From Daphnia pulex (taxonomy: Eukaryota > Arthropoda > Branchiopoda > Diplostraca > Daphniidae): DNA of 64,000 nucleotides. The translations under genes and the position numbers were made by a program. Each line of letters opens with the position of its first letter. The stretch's first letter is position 1. The stretch covers positions 7,410,501-7,474,500 of the forward strand of contig NC_060021.1 of the NCBI RefSeq assembly GCF_021134715.1, in the 5' to 3' direction. The notes below the pieces were generated by a model. The model was not told the DNA's origin, ran no database searches, and was given only the letters and a program-made list of their open reading frames with translations. Of this stretch, positions 47,747 to 61,767 are shown piece by piece.

Positions 47747-48289
47747 ACGCCAGAAAAAAAATTACTTCTTGTAAAACGAATACGGTTGTTTATGGAAAGA
47801 AAATGTATTTACAACCAAGGCAACTCATCAAAACAATCTAAATTATGTCTCACCCAAGGAACAGATAGAAATGACTCACAAGGTGTAGGACAATATTATT
47901 CCGCAATTTTTGGCTCTTTGAACACGCTGAATGGGAGGAATGGGAGGGAGGAGGGCGTCCTCCCATTCTCCCTCTTCTCCCCGTTTTTGCCCTACCAAAA
48001 GACGGCACCATGCTGCGTTGCCAGATAAATCGGCTAAATAAAACAGATGTGAAAGAGCCCTATACGCCTTCAACGAACATTTTCGGTTCCGCAAGTACTC
48101 CCGTGCTCACTTTTCTTCAATTTGATAAATGTGTTTTATCGAAAAAAGCTGAGTAATCATAAAATTATTCATCTATGGGTTTTAACTTACATTATTCAAC
48201 CATTTTTTTTATTTCGTTATCATATTAATTAGAAAAAGAACGAAAAATTTTACAGGTCTCAGCTGTTGACCGGTTGTTAATACTCCTTA
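47747..48289. repeat. Duplicated block, right copy (gene lost)
   Basis: 47747-47928 matches 41965-42138, including the last codons of the eIF2-beta-like gene but without its stop. 48051-48289 matches the gene's upstream region (43174-43414) almost perfectly. Between them, about 120 unrelated bases replace roughly 1 kb of gene. The right block is immediately upstream of TRMT10A, so it may act as or contain that gene's promoter. Confidence 0.85.
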
Positions 48290-48566
48290 TACAATATGAA
48301 CGGCCTAAAATATTACGTCGTGTTCGTTTTCGTCTGAGGAATTTCTATATTTTCAGGGTTTGCCTTTTTAGTTGTGCAGTGTTTTATTTAGTTTAGCTGA
48401 ATTGTTTTAATTAACTTAAGTCTCTAAAAAACCTAGAGTAATACAATCGAGCTGGCATCGCTTATTTTCTGGCCTTAAAAGCTGTCTGCTATTTCACGTT
48501 GAATGTGCATGCCTTTCTGTCCCAGTTTTGAAATTGTTTCTTTGAATTATAAACTGTAATAAAAAA

Positions 48567-50070
48567 ATGAGTATCAAAATTGAAGCAGAAACAGAATTGC
48601 AACTTGTTTGCAATAATGTTGATCAATCTCTTGTCAAGAAAGAGACTCCTGAATGTGAGGTGTCAAAGTCAGACGGTTACGATGAAACATCTGTTGAACT
48701 CGGTAACGATTCTAGCTGTAACCTAGCAGTTAATTCACTAAGCAACAAGAAAGATAATACAGAGGAAATTGTTAATACTTTAAAAGAAGAGTATCAAAGT
48801 GAAAAGAAAGATTTGCCTGTGATACCTGTACTGTCAAAGTCGGCCATGAAGAAGCTAAAGAGGAAAGCGCTATGGGCGCAACAGAAAAAAGAAAGAAGGT
48901 TTTCTTACTACTCAATGATAGTTTCTTACACTATTTTAACTATAATTCTACTTCAGGATTAGAGAAAAGGAGAAAAGGAAGAAGAGGAGGCTTGATCCTA
49001 CTCGTAGTTTGAATACAGTAACTCGTAAACAACTTAAAAGTGCAACAATGGCCAACAGCAGTTGCAAAGTGGCAATAGTGGTGGATTTATCGTTTGACAC
49101 TTTCATGGATGAGAAAAGTATAGCAAAATGTGTAAAGCAAATCTGCCGTTGTTACAGCATTAATCGAAGGGCTGCCAATCCTGTTCAGTATCACATAACT
49201 AGCCTTGATGGTGCAAGTCTTACTGAAATGAGCAAGAATTCAGGCTATCAAAACTGGGATGTAAGAATTGTGGTACCTAAAAATTCTTGATTAATTCATC
49301 TAATTTATCTTGTTTACACTTGAACAGGTTAACTTGCATGAAAAGCATTTTACTGACCTTTTCAGTAAAGAAAAAATAGTTTATCTTACTGCAGAGTCTG
49401 ATCATCTAATTGACAAAATTGAGGATGACCATGTTTATATTATTGGAGGATTAGTTGACCACAATTCCCATAAGGTACGTTATCATTTCAAATAAGATTA
49501 ATTTCTTCATACACAATGCATCCTAGCACTTCTTGTTCGCGGAAAATATTTCGTAAGTGAACTAGCAAAATTATCAACAAAATAACAAAATTTCACATGC
49601 TGCACAGTTCAGTTGTTGATCTACAAGTAAAAGAAAATGAATTTAAATTAATCTCCGGATTTTCGTTACACAGGGACTTTGCCACCGATTAGCTGTCGAA
49701 AAAGGTCTTCGTCACGGCCGACTCCCTATTGGTGAAAACATAGAGATGAAGACGAGAAAAGTTTTGACAATAGACCATGGTAATAAAAATGTTAATTTTT
49801 GAAACCTGGCGTCGGAAACTTAAATATTTCTTTATTTTAGTATTTAACATTATGGTCAATGTCTGCAATGGACAGAAATGGAAGGAAGCATTACTTGAGG
49901 TTTTGCCAGCTAGAAAAGGTGCCCAAGAAAAAGATATTGATGAGAATTTTGATGCTGAAGAAGACTGTGATGCTGAAGAAGACTTTAATGTTGAAGAAGA
50001 CTTTGATGACAATGAAAAATCAATTGCTGATGAGATGGATTCTTGTGAAACAGACCCCATATCTGCATAG
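48567..50070 (+). CDS. TRMT10A: tRNA (guanine-9-N1)-methyltransferase, TRMT10 family
   Basis: SPOUT methyltransferase that makes m1G at position 9 of tRNAs, using SAM. Start MSIKIEAETELQL. The N-terminal 90 residues are acidic, followed by a very basic nuclear-type segment (SKSAMKKLKRKALWAQQKKERR, IREKEKRRKRRRLDP). The catalytic core has VAIVVDLSFDTFMDEKSI, QYHITSLDG, then the knot region [31 protein letters not shown] and TRKVLTIDHVFNIMV. Introns at about 48897-48957, 49261-49327, 49475-49673 and 49780-49840. The C-terminus is acidic with a short repeat (DAEEDCDAEEDFNVEEDF), then ends TAG at 50070. Length about 410 residues. Nuclear/cytosolic TRMT10A is favoured over mitochondrial TRMT10C by the domain layout. 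Confidence 0.9.
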
Positions 50071-53093
<3,023 letters not shown>

Positions 53094-53855
53094 ACAAATG
53101 GACAAGATTCATCCCGACCTACGAGTCATTCACTTAGATTTTTTTCCGTCTGAGTTTCTCGTTACCCTACGGCTTGAAATTTTCTAATCCGTTAGTCCAT
53201 TTCTATCTTTTAATCAAATGTCTACTTTTTTGTTGTGAACTTGTGATGATGAGAAACGACACTATAGAGTTGGAGTAGTCAAGTGTAGGTTTGGTGTTAA
53301 AACACTTACAATCCTTATAGTGATCTGAATGTGTTGGTTCTGATTATTATTTATGTTGATGTATTAAAAGTACCATCGTCATCCAAATCTCAATTTCAAG
53401 ATATAATTGATAACGATATAAGTTCCAACACGAACAAATAATATGAACAGTTATATACTGATTGTGTGCGTCTGGGAAAGTGAGTAATGGGGTAATCTAT
53501 TCCTACCTCCCGGGGAATTTAAGGTGGCTAATAATTAGGTTATCAAATCTCATGACTTTATAAGAATTTCCGTTATTTAAGGAAATGCGGTTACAACTAT
53601 GTAGAAAATCACAGCAACCGCAGACCAAGCAAATACGTGTTTCTTCACGTTGACCACACCCTGAGGCGACGAATATTGTCGCAGTGGATGACTGAACGCG
53701 GCTGTTGTGGCGCGGGCTGTCACCTATCAGCTGTTGATAGGATAAAAACCTGTCGTCAAGCCGCACGGAATTAGGCTGGACGAATGATCGATTACTTTGC
53801 ATTTTTTGTCTACCCCTCCCTTTCCAACATAAAACAGACGATCTCGCGCAGTCCC
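53094..53855. other. Spacer between enolase and 6PGD
   Basis: About 760 bases: enolase 3' UTR, then a more GC-rich stretch that leads into the 6PGD promoter. No additional gene recognised. Confidence 0.5.
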
Positions 53856-53892
53856 TATTCAGTAATTGTCGAGTCACGGTTCGTTGCAGATC
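53856..53892 (+). promoter_or_regulatory. 6PGD core promoter: initiator plus downstream promoter element
   Basis: ATTCAGTAA gives an initiator with A+1 at 53861, and AGATC occupies +28 to +32 (53888-53892), fitting the DPE consensus RGWYV at its required spacing. The start codon follows at 53929. No TATA box. Motifs are seen directly; use is inferred. Confidence 0.55.
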
Positions 53893-53928
53893 ACATTACC
53901 GGCTAGGAAAGCGTGCCTTCTTTTGAAA

Positions 53929-56686
53929 ATGTCTGCTGAACAAGTGTAAGTACTTTTTTAATTTTTTTAAAATGCCGATGTTAACTTAAATCAAAAGATA
54001 GGGATCATATTTTTTTCTTGTTCCTCGTGGTGGTCTCTATTTGTTTCATATCGCCTTGAGAATAGTTTTCACTCTTACTCGACTGTGGTTTTGCGGATAA
54101 AAAGTATGTGGTTTTACACTAGATCAATTTCCCACATAATAGATAAATACTACTTTCTGTGCTAAGGAATATGTGGCAAGAATAGCTTATGCCATATGTT
54201 GGGAGAAGTGAGTGTACATGTCGAAATGCTTCTAGTTCGCCTAAATCCTCGACCTCAATAACAAATAGAGCAGTTGCTTAGCAACAATTGGTTGTGAAAG
54301 GTACATTCAATGGAGGATTTTCTTTTCGTGAATAATTCCTTAAGTTTTCGTGACTATGGCGTTATATATCGACCCTTCCAGTTTGAAATGAAATATATGT
54401 TGCTGCTGCTTGCCAGCCTCGCTTTCCCCTAAATTTGCTCCAAGGTGGAGTGGTCTGCTACAGCAGTCGATACAATTCGTGTCAGCCAATCACAAGTCGA
54501 GGCGGGACCGTTTAATTCTGTTTCAGCAAACAATACTACCTCCATTCCAGCTCTCTCCATGGATGCAAGTTACATTCGTATTTTTTTTTTTCTTATTGGA
54601 GAGTCATGTGCTTGATCAAGCTTATTGTCACTCGGTAGTCCCATCGCTTGAGACATTCACGCTGGATACTCTGGTTTAATTCATTTCTACCATGGGAGCT
54701 GCAGCTTGTAAACACGTTTTAAATTGTCCCGAACCAGTGTGCGTCACCAAGTTAATTCGTGTTTTGTGTTTTAATCATTTTCATCTAATTTTCTTTTGTC
54801 TTCCTCTTTCACAGAGCTGATATTGGTTTGATTGGTTTGGCTGTCATGGGTCAAAACTTGATTCTCAACATGGCTGATCACGGATTCGTCGTTTGTGCCT
54901 TTAACCGTACAACGTCGAAAGTGGATGACTTTCTTCACAACGAGGCCAAAGGAAAGAGTGTTGTAGGGGCACACTCCGTTCGTGAATTAGTCGCTAAATT
55001 GAAGAAACCTCGTCGTGTCATGATGCTCGTGCAAGGTATAATTTTCTAACCCCATAATTTCAACCTAATCACTTAATGATCTCGTGAATTTCTCTTTTTG
55101 TGTAGCTGGCAAAGCTGTCGACCAGTTCATTGACCAACTGGTAGAATTCCTTGAAGCTGGTGATATCATAATTGATGGAGGCAATTCGGAGCACGGTGAT
55201 ACAACACGTCGGTGCACCACCCTTAGAGAGAAAGGCATCCTTTACGTCGGTTCCGGAGTGTCTGGTGGTGAAGAAGGTGCACGATACGGACCTTCCTTGA
55301 TGCCTGGTGGCCATATCGAAGCTTGGCCACATATCAAACCCATATTTCAGGTGAAATTTTTAACTCAACTAATAATACCACAGGAATAGAATTTTTAAAA
55401 GTTTTCCTTATGATTCCCCATGGCGTAGTCGATCTCTGCCAAAAGTGATGGAGAGCCTTGCTGCGATTGGGTAGGAGAAGGTGGAGCAGGTCATTTCGTG
55501 AAAATGGTTCACAACGGCATTGAATATGGCGATATGCAATTGATTGCCGAAGCTTACCACCTGATGAAAAGCGTTTTGGGCATGACTCCACCTGAAATGG
55601 CTGACGTTTTTGATGAATGGAATAAGGGAGAGTTGGATTCCTTTCTTATTGAAATCACTGCCAATATTTTGCGTTTCCAGGACGACAAAGGTATGCAGCT
55701 TCACAGCATATTTGTAGACATAATTTTTTAACTTTAAATTTTATTAAAGGTGATTATTTGGTCGAGAAAATTCGTGATTCTGCTGGACAAAAGGGAACTG
55801 GAAAATGGACTGCCATTGCTGCTCTAGACTACGGTGTCCCAGTTACCCTGATCGGCGAAGCAGTTTTTGCTAGGTGCTTATCTTCTCTGCAAGCAGAACG
55901 CATCGAAGCCTCTAAAGTGTTGCCTGCACCTGCCTTTAAAGCTTACTCTGGTGAAAGGGCTTCATTCATTGAAGCTATCCGTAAAGTAAGCACTAACTTT
56001 TATTTCTGTTTCTTTTTTATTTTTACTGTCTGTAATAAATTATTCCATTTTGTTTCTTTTCAGGCATTGTATGCCTCAAAGATTGTCTCTTATGCTCAAG
56101 GTTTTATGTTGCTACGAGAGGCGGCCAAGCAGTATGACTGGACACTTAACTACGGTGGAATTGCGCTCATGTGGCGTGGCGGTTGCATCATCCGAAGGTG
56201 GGAGAACGGGAACCATAACTTACGAAACTAGACTTAAAACACTATTAACAATCGGTGGTGTACTTTTAGTGTGTTTTTAGGAAACATCAAATTGGCCTTC
56301 GAGCGTAACCCAGATCTCAAGAGCCTGTTAATGGACGACTTTTTCCGACAGGCTGTGGGCACTTGTCAAGAGTCGTGGCGTGATGTGATTGCAACGGCCG
56401 CCCAATATGGTGTCCCTGTTCCGGCCTTCTCAACGGCCCTCTCTTTCTACGATGCCTATCGTTGCCAACGCCTCCCAGCCAATCTAATTCAGGTACATTT
56501 TTATAGCCTATTTCCTCAGAGAAATTCTTTTACCATAACTTCTACTTTTATTGTTGTGAATTCCAGGCTCAGCGCGATTACTTTGGCGCACACACCTATG
56601 AACTGTTGGATCAGCCAGGTGTGTTTCACCACGCAAACTGGACCGGTCACGGAGGAAGGACTTCTGCTTCTACATACCAAGCCTAA
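53929..56686 (+). CDS. Pgd: 6-phosphogluconate dehydrogenase, decarboxylating
   Basis: Pentose phosphate enzyme oxidising 6-phosphogluconate to ribulose 5-phosphate with NADP. The first exon is MSAEQ plus two bases (53929-53945), spliced over about 870 bases to [18 protein letters not shown] with the NADP Rossmann motif (GLAVMGQN) and [11 protein letters not shown]. Then [15 protein letters not shown], the signature [22 protein letters not shown], catalytic [35 protein letters not shown], the helical domain RGGCIIRSVFLGNI, and C-terminal [14 protein letters not shown] to ASTYQA, TAA at 56686. The acceptor before SVFLGNI is the inner CTTTTAG at about 56265, not the later TTTTTAG, which would break frame. 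About 482 residues, intact. A second possible first exon lies at 54692. Confidence 0.95.
54692..54738 (+). other. Candidate alternative first exon of 6PGD
   Basis: Within the first 6PGD intron an ATG opens [15 protein letters not shown] and ends in phase 2 (GT before GTGCGT), the same phase as the main first exon, so splicing to ADIGLIG keeps frame. The donor is weaker than the main one. The start resembles an N-myristoylation context (Met-Gly) followed by a cysteine. Confidence 0.35.
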
Positions 56687-57194
56687 ACTATCAAAGAACC
56701 AAAAATTTATGCAAACGAAAAATTTTATACGCAGTTAAAACTGGATTGAAATCTGCGCGGTTATGTGAGTGCTGTGGAGCAACTCGGTAAGGTTACTGGA
56801 ACGTGATCTATATAATATTCCAATTTTTTTTCAATCATTAAAATTCCTTCTCTTATACGTTCCTGTTGATTTCCAATCGAGATATTTGGCTAATACATTA
56901 TACAACATTGGTCATGAACTAAACTATTCAACAAAATTATTCGAAACTGAAAAAAATCTAACTTTTATTTGAAATACAGTACAATTTTTTTATTGGATGT
57001 ACATTAAAGTTAATGTGACTTCATCGCCGCTTTCACGGAAAAGATACAAACAAATCACTTTAAAAAGCAAAACCGTCGACAAATTCTCATTAACTACATC
57101 CAACAGAATCTATTTGGAACTAATTCGACCACATTTGTATGAATCAGAAATAGCGACGAATAAGCGTTAACAAACTTCCCATAGCTTGACTATT
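56687..57194. other. Convergent spacer between 6PGD and prohibitin-2
   Basis: 3' UTRs of two converging genes. AT-rich; no coding exon. Confidence 0.55.
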
Positions 57195-58784
57195 TCATTT
57201 TTTCACTTCGGGTTTCTTAAGGTTTCCAACAGTGGCAATGCGTTCATCGAAGGAAACGTCACTCACGTTGATCATCAGCGAGTCAGCATTAAGGTAGACA
57301 CGATTTTGAGATGCGGCAATCTGGTAAAACAGAAAACTTGATTTAGTAACAGCCAAGTAAAATTAATAATTTCCAATTACCGTTCGGGCGATATTTTGTG
57401 CAGCACGAATTTTCCTCAGCTTCAGGTAACCAGGGTTAATACCTATGGCAACTCCCATGTAAACACCGAGTTAAGGAATATCCAAAATTGAAAGTGAATT
57501 AACTTAATTTCCTAAATCGTAACGATCCACTCTGATTACTAAATCGCATATCACAGGATTTAAAATGAAGAATATGTTGGCAGAGGAATCATGAGTGCCC
57601 CATACCTTAAGAACACACATGGCAGTATTCCAGATTGCCTTGGAAGGCGCACCTCCCAATTTTGTTTTTATCTATGTCCGCCTTTACAATGACCTGCTAG
57701 GTACTTGTGACAGAGCCACCAAGATTCAGACAATTCATTCAAGCCTTGTTTCGTCATCGAGGATCTAATACCACTTATCGTTTAAAAAACACTTTTTTCA
57801 AAAGGATATCATTTTGCCGGCCTCGGCTTCACCCTCAGCTTGAACGATTTTCTGTTGGCGTTCTTGGTAAGCCTTTTCGACGAAGAAGGCAGCTCTCTGG
57901 GCATCTTGTTGGGCGATCTAGAGTTCCACAACAACAAGAAAACTGTAAGGCGTGTTACTTGTGAATAAAAAGAAACTAAACGTACCTGCTTGGATTCGAC
58001 GGCGGCGGCGTATTCTTTGCTGAAACTGAGTTCTGTGATGGAAACGTCGTCGAGGATGATGTTGAAGTCCCTGGCTCGCTCTGTCAATTCACGACGAACA
58101 AGTAGGGAAACTTGCTGACGCTGTGTGATGAGCTGAGAGGCATTAAACTTGGCAACAACACTTTTAAGGACTTCATTGCAGATGGAAGGAAGGACTTTTT
58201 CATCATAATCTAACCCTAAGTTTCTGTAAGTAACAAAATTAGTATGCATCAATATTACTTTAAGAAAAAAATTAGCAACCTGTAGACATCAGGGAGTAAG
58301 GCAGCATCTGGTCTGGAAAGGACTCGCAAAGTGATGTTAACCATCTGCAAATCTTTTGAGCCAGTTGGTGAGGAAATTTTCCTTGGTCGTGACCTATATA
58401 AAAAGTATTGTTTCTTTGTGTCAAGATCTACAACATTCACATTGGCATAAATAAAAACTGTGCACATACCTGATGTCATAGATGATGGGATATTGGAACC
58501 AGGGTAGTCTGAGATGAAGACCTTCTGGATATGTATCGTTTTTCACTCCCCCAAGTCTGCTGAAGATGATGGCACGGTGACCACCTTCCACTACATTTCA
58601 AAAATTATAATGTACATTGTTATCAAGAACAAAGTTGATGATGTAACAACATACCGGTGTACATGGACTGACTGACTCCATAGGCTGCTGCTCCGGCCAA
58701 AGCAAGCAATTTCAATCCTGTTCCGAGTCCCTTTGGTCCATTGGAGAACCTGCCTGCCAAATCGTTCAGCTTACTCTGTGCCAT
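57195..58784 (-). CDS. Phb2: Prohibitin-2
   Basis: Subunit of the prohibitin ring complex in the mitochondrial inner membrane, a scaffold for proteases and cristae. Start [17 protein letters not shown] at 58784. The N-terminal hydrophobic anchor is at residues about 22-40 ([17 protein letters not shown]). Next come the SPFH/band-7 domain ([46 protein letters not shown]), the coiled coil ([15 protein letters not shown]), then [19 protein letters not shown] and the C-terminus ending KKPEVKK, TGA at 57195. About 300 residues. The intron after AEAGKM has no GT donor; it is a U12-type AT-AC intron (57459-57809), and only that join reproduces the eight-residue spacing to NPGY found in animal PHB2. 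The tail is more diverged than the rest. Confidence 0.92.
57459..57809 (-). other. Phb2: U12-type AT-AC intron in prohibitin-2
   Basis: On the minus strand the 5' site is ATATCCTTTT, the full U12 consensus. The branch site TTCCTTAAC (57470-57478) is also perfect and lies about 12 bases before the 3' dinucleotide AC (GTGTTTAC). Length 351 bases. A cryptic open frame (57707-57964 on the other strand) crosses it and is not a gene. Confidence 0.9.
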
Positions 58785-59326
58785 GGCGGATTCTTTTACC
58801 TAATAATTTCGCTTATGTAAAAAGATCTTCTTTCGTTAACGCTTCCCTTTTAACGTCGGTACCCTCGTGTATGGCGATGGGGGAAGTGGTAAATCCTGGC
58901 TGCTAAACAGCAAGAAAAGTCAATACATGTGTGTGCGTGCGACAAAATTATTAGTTATTATTTTATAAAAATTTTTAACATTTGAAATGTACATATTCCA
59001 GTATTAACCGTTACAAATGAAATATTTTGAATATTGACTTCCACAACTTTTAATTCTGAAAATAATAATACAAAAATACTGGCAGCTTACGGTCCGTTAC
59101 TTATTACACGCGGGCATTCGGGGGATGATTGCAGCAGACATCACAACTGTGAAATCTAAGACACAGCTCAAAAGAAGCCATTATATTTCGTTCGCACGTA
59201 AGGATCTCCTATATAAATAGATTAGCGTAATTTGTTTTACAGTAGACAAAGTTCTTAATTAACTTTGAAATTTTTGCAATCAGATTTTTCGTTTACACGA
59301 CTCCTAGAGATAGCGGATCGTCTACT
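58785..59326. other. Divergent promoter region of prohibitin-2 and MBOAT5
   Basis: About 540 bases between two divergent genes. No TATA box at a convincing distance and no extra exon seen. Confidence 0.5.
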
Positions 59327-61273
59327 ATGGACGACCGTGTAATTCAAAATGGAATTTTGTTTTCCATTGCTCAAGCAATCGGTGCACCCGAACAAGCACT
59401 TAGATTGTTGGTGTCAATACTTTTAGGTTGTATCTGAATTGCTGTGAATCTCAATAAATCAAATCTTATATAATTGATGTAATACTACAGGATATCCTAT
59501 TGCTCTCTTCAATTGCTTCTACCTCCGTCACAAATCTGCCATTGTACAACATCTTTTTTTTACCATTACTGGAATCTCTATTGGATTTTTCAACTTTGGT
59601 AAGCTTTACCATGTTTATAAGTACAATTTCTTAATTTGGGAGCATTTCTACACAACCCTAGACTATGTATGTCGACTAAATTTGTAATCAGAACTTGCAC
59701 ATTTGAATTATTTTATTTAGGATGGGATATTGGCCACTCATTCGGATGTGTGCTGGTGCAGTACTTACTCATAAAAATTTTGTCTGGGACAAGAATTTGT
59801 GTTGCACTTTCTTTCACATTTCACATGACCTACCTGCTACTTGGTAATCAATATTTCTTTAAATATAATACTGCCAAAAAGCAATGATTTCCCCTCTAAT
59901 ATTCAGGATACTACCAAACTGGCACTGATACTTATGATATTAAATGGAGTATGCCACATTGTGTCCTGACTTTGCGCCTGATTGGCCTTTGCTTGGACTA
60001 TTACGATGGCCGTAAAAAACCCGATCAATTAAATGCTCATCAGAAAAAAATGGCTTTGGTGGAGGCTCCTTCGCTTTTGGAGATGTGCGGTCATGTCTAC
60101 TTCCCCGGGGGTTTTCTTGTTGGACCCCAATTTTCAATGAAACGATACCTAGACTTCACCAACAATGTTTATGAAAAGGTAGAATTATCCATCACAAAAG
60201 AAAAGAAGATTTTAACTATCACGTTTGTTTTTCAGGAAAGTGGTGACATTATGCAGTGCATTAAGCCTGGCCTAATTCGTGCTGGCTTAGGTTTCTTTTA
60301 CTTGGCTCTTTACCAAGTCGCAAGCAACTTTATTTCTGACGCTGTAATCACCAGTGAGACCTTCTACGAGCACACATTTATTATCCGCGTCGTGTTAGTG
60401 GGCTTGTGGGCAAAGATTAGCCTGTACAAATATATCTCATGCTGGCTGCTGACCGAGGGTGTTTGTACTATGAGCGGTACCATGACTTATATACGCCTCT
60501 CAAAAATTACTTGTATTGATTCTGTCTTCGATTAGGACTGACCTACAACGGCAAGGACGACAAAGGTCGTCACCTGTGGAATGGATGCGCAAACGTCAAA
60601 CTTCGTGTTTTTGAGAACGCGACTCGTTTTGGCCACTTGATTCAATCATTCAACTTAAACACTAACGCTTGGGTTGCCGAGTAAGGATTTTATCATAAGT
60701 GGTCATCGAAAGTAGTTTATTAATTTTTTTAAATTCTTGTATAGATACATTTACAAACGTTTGCGGTTTCTTGGCAATCGATCCTTGTCGCAAGCCATTG
60801 CTTTATTCTTTTTGGCCGCGTGGCACGGCTTGCATATGGGCTACTACGTTTGTTTCTTCATGGAGCTAATAGTAATGCTCTTTGAAAAGGATGTAAGTTA
60901 AATTCAGAAACGCCCTGTTGTCGCCAACGTTTACTCATTCCATTTATTTACAATTTAGATGGAAGTGTTAGCAGCAAAAAATCCTGCTATTCATAAAGTG
61001 TTTAACAATCCTACGTTGGCACCTGTTCGGTGGGTGATAGGCAAACTCTACGTGTTTTGCTTTATGGGCTATTGCCTCGCGCCGTTCACGTTTTTCTCAG
61101 ACTATTGGTCCATCTATGGGTCGCTCTATTACATGGGCTTTGTTGTATTCCTCGGCTGGCGATTCGTTGCCCCGTTCCTACTGCCTCGGCTTATACCAAG
61201 ATCGCCGCGCAGTGCACCTCCTAGTGAAGAAAAGGCACCCGAAGAGCCTGATCAACTTAAGAAGAAACAATAG
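59327..61273 (+). CDS. MBOAT5: Lysophospholipid acyltransferase 5 (MBOAT5/LPCAT3; insect nessy)
   Basis: Multi-pass ER enzyme that adds polyunsaturated acyl chains to lysophosphatidylcholine and related lipids. Start MDDRVIQNGILFSIAQ at 59327. Family blocks: GYPIALFNCFYLRH, HMTYLLLGYYQTGTDTYDIKW, MPHCVLTLRLIGLCLDYYDG, PSLLEMCGHVYFPGGFLVGPQFS, LTEGVCTMSGLTYNG, then RFLGNRSLSQAIALFF with the catalytic histidine in AAWHGLHMGYYVCF. The C-terminus has two more helices and a Pro/Glu-rich tail ending LKKKQ, a KKxx-type ER retrieval signal. Introns of about 60-110 bases, all GT-AG. About 480 residues, intact. Substrate preference cannot be read from sequence. Confidence 0.93.
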
Positions 61274-61767
61274 TGTTTCATCTTAGCGAGCGATTCGTGC
61301 ACCTGATTCTCTTTTGTTTTTGTTGTTTTCAGTTTTCTGTTGTGTAGTAATGTTAATCGTAATGTAAGAAAACATAAAATTCTTAGTGTGTTTGAGTTAA
61401 AAAGTCTCAATACATGCTTGATTAGACTTGAATCCTGTGTTTAAAATATTATTGTGTAATATCTTCGAATTAAAAAATGATTCAGTCAATTTTTTAAATC
61501 ATAAAATGATTTTATTTCAAAAATGTGTGAAATTGCAACGCCAGCGCCATATGCGCGATGAGGAGGACAAAGAAGAGCTTAATGCCACTTTCAAAACGAG
61601 GCATTGGTGTATGTTGATGTCAATTTCTTTACTGCAGAACAAGACCTTCTCTTCTACCTGTCAATAGAGTCTTGAGTTAAAAGCCTTTAAAGAAACATCC
61701 ATTTCATGTGGCTAAAAACTCTTTGTAAACTGGATAGTTAGCGATCGAGTGAAATTCCTACGTGGCC
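61274..61767. other. Spacer between MBOAT5 and WDR48
   Basis: About 490 bases: MBOAT5 3' UTR and WDR48 upstream flank. No gene seen. Confidence 0.5.

Noticed and set aside
57707-57964. Plus-strand open frame of 85 codons across prohibitin-2
   Set aside because: It overlaps the AT-AC intron and the coiled-coil exon of Phb2 in antisense, and resembles nothing.
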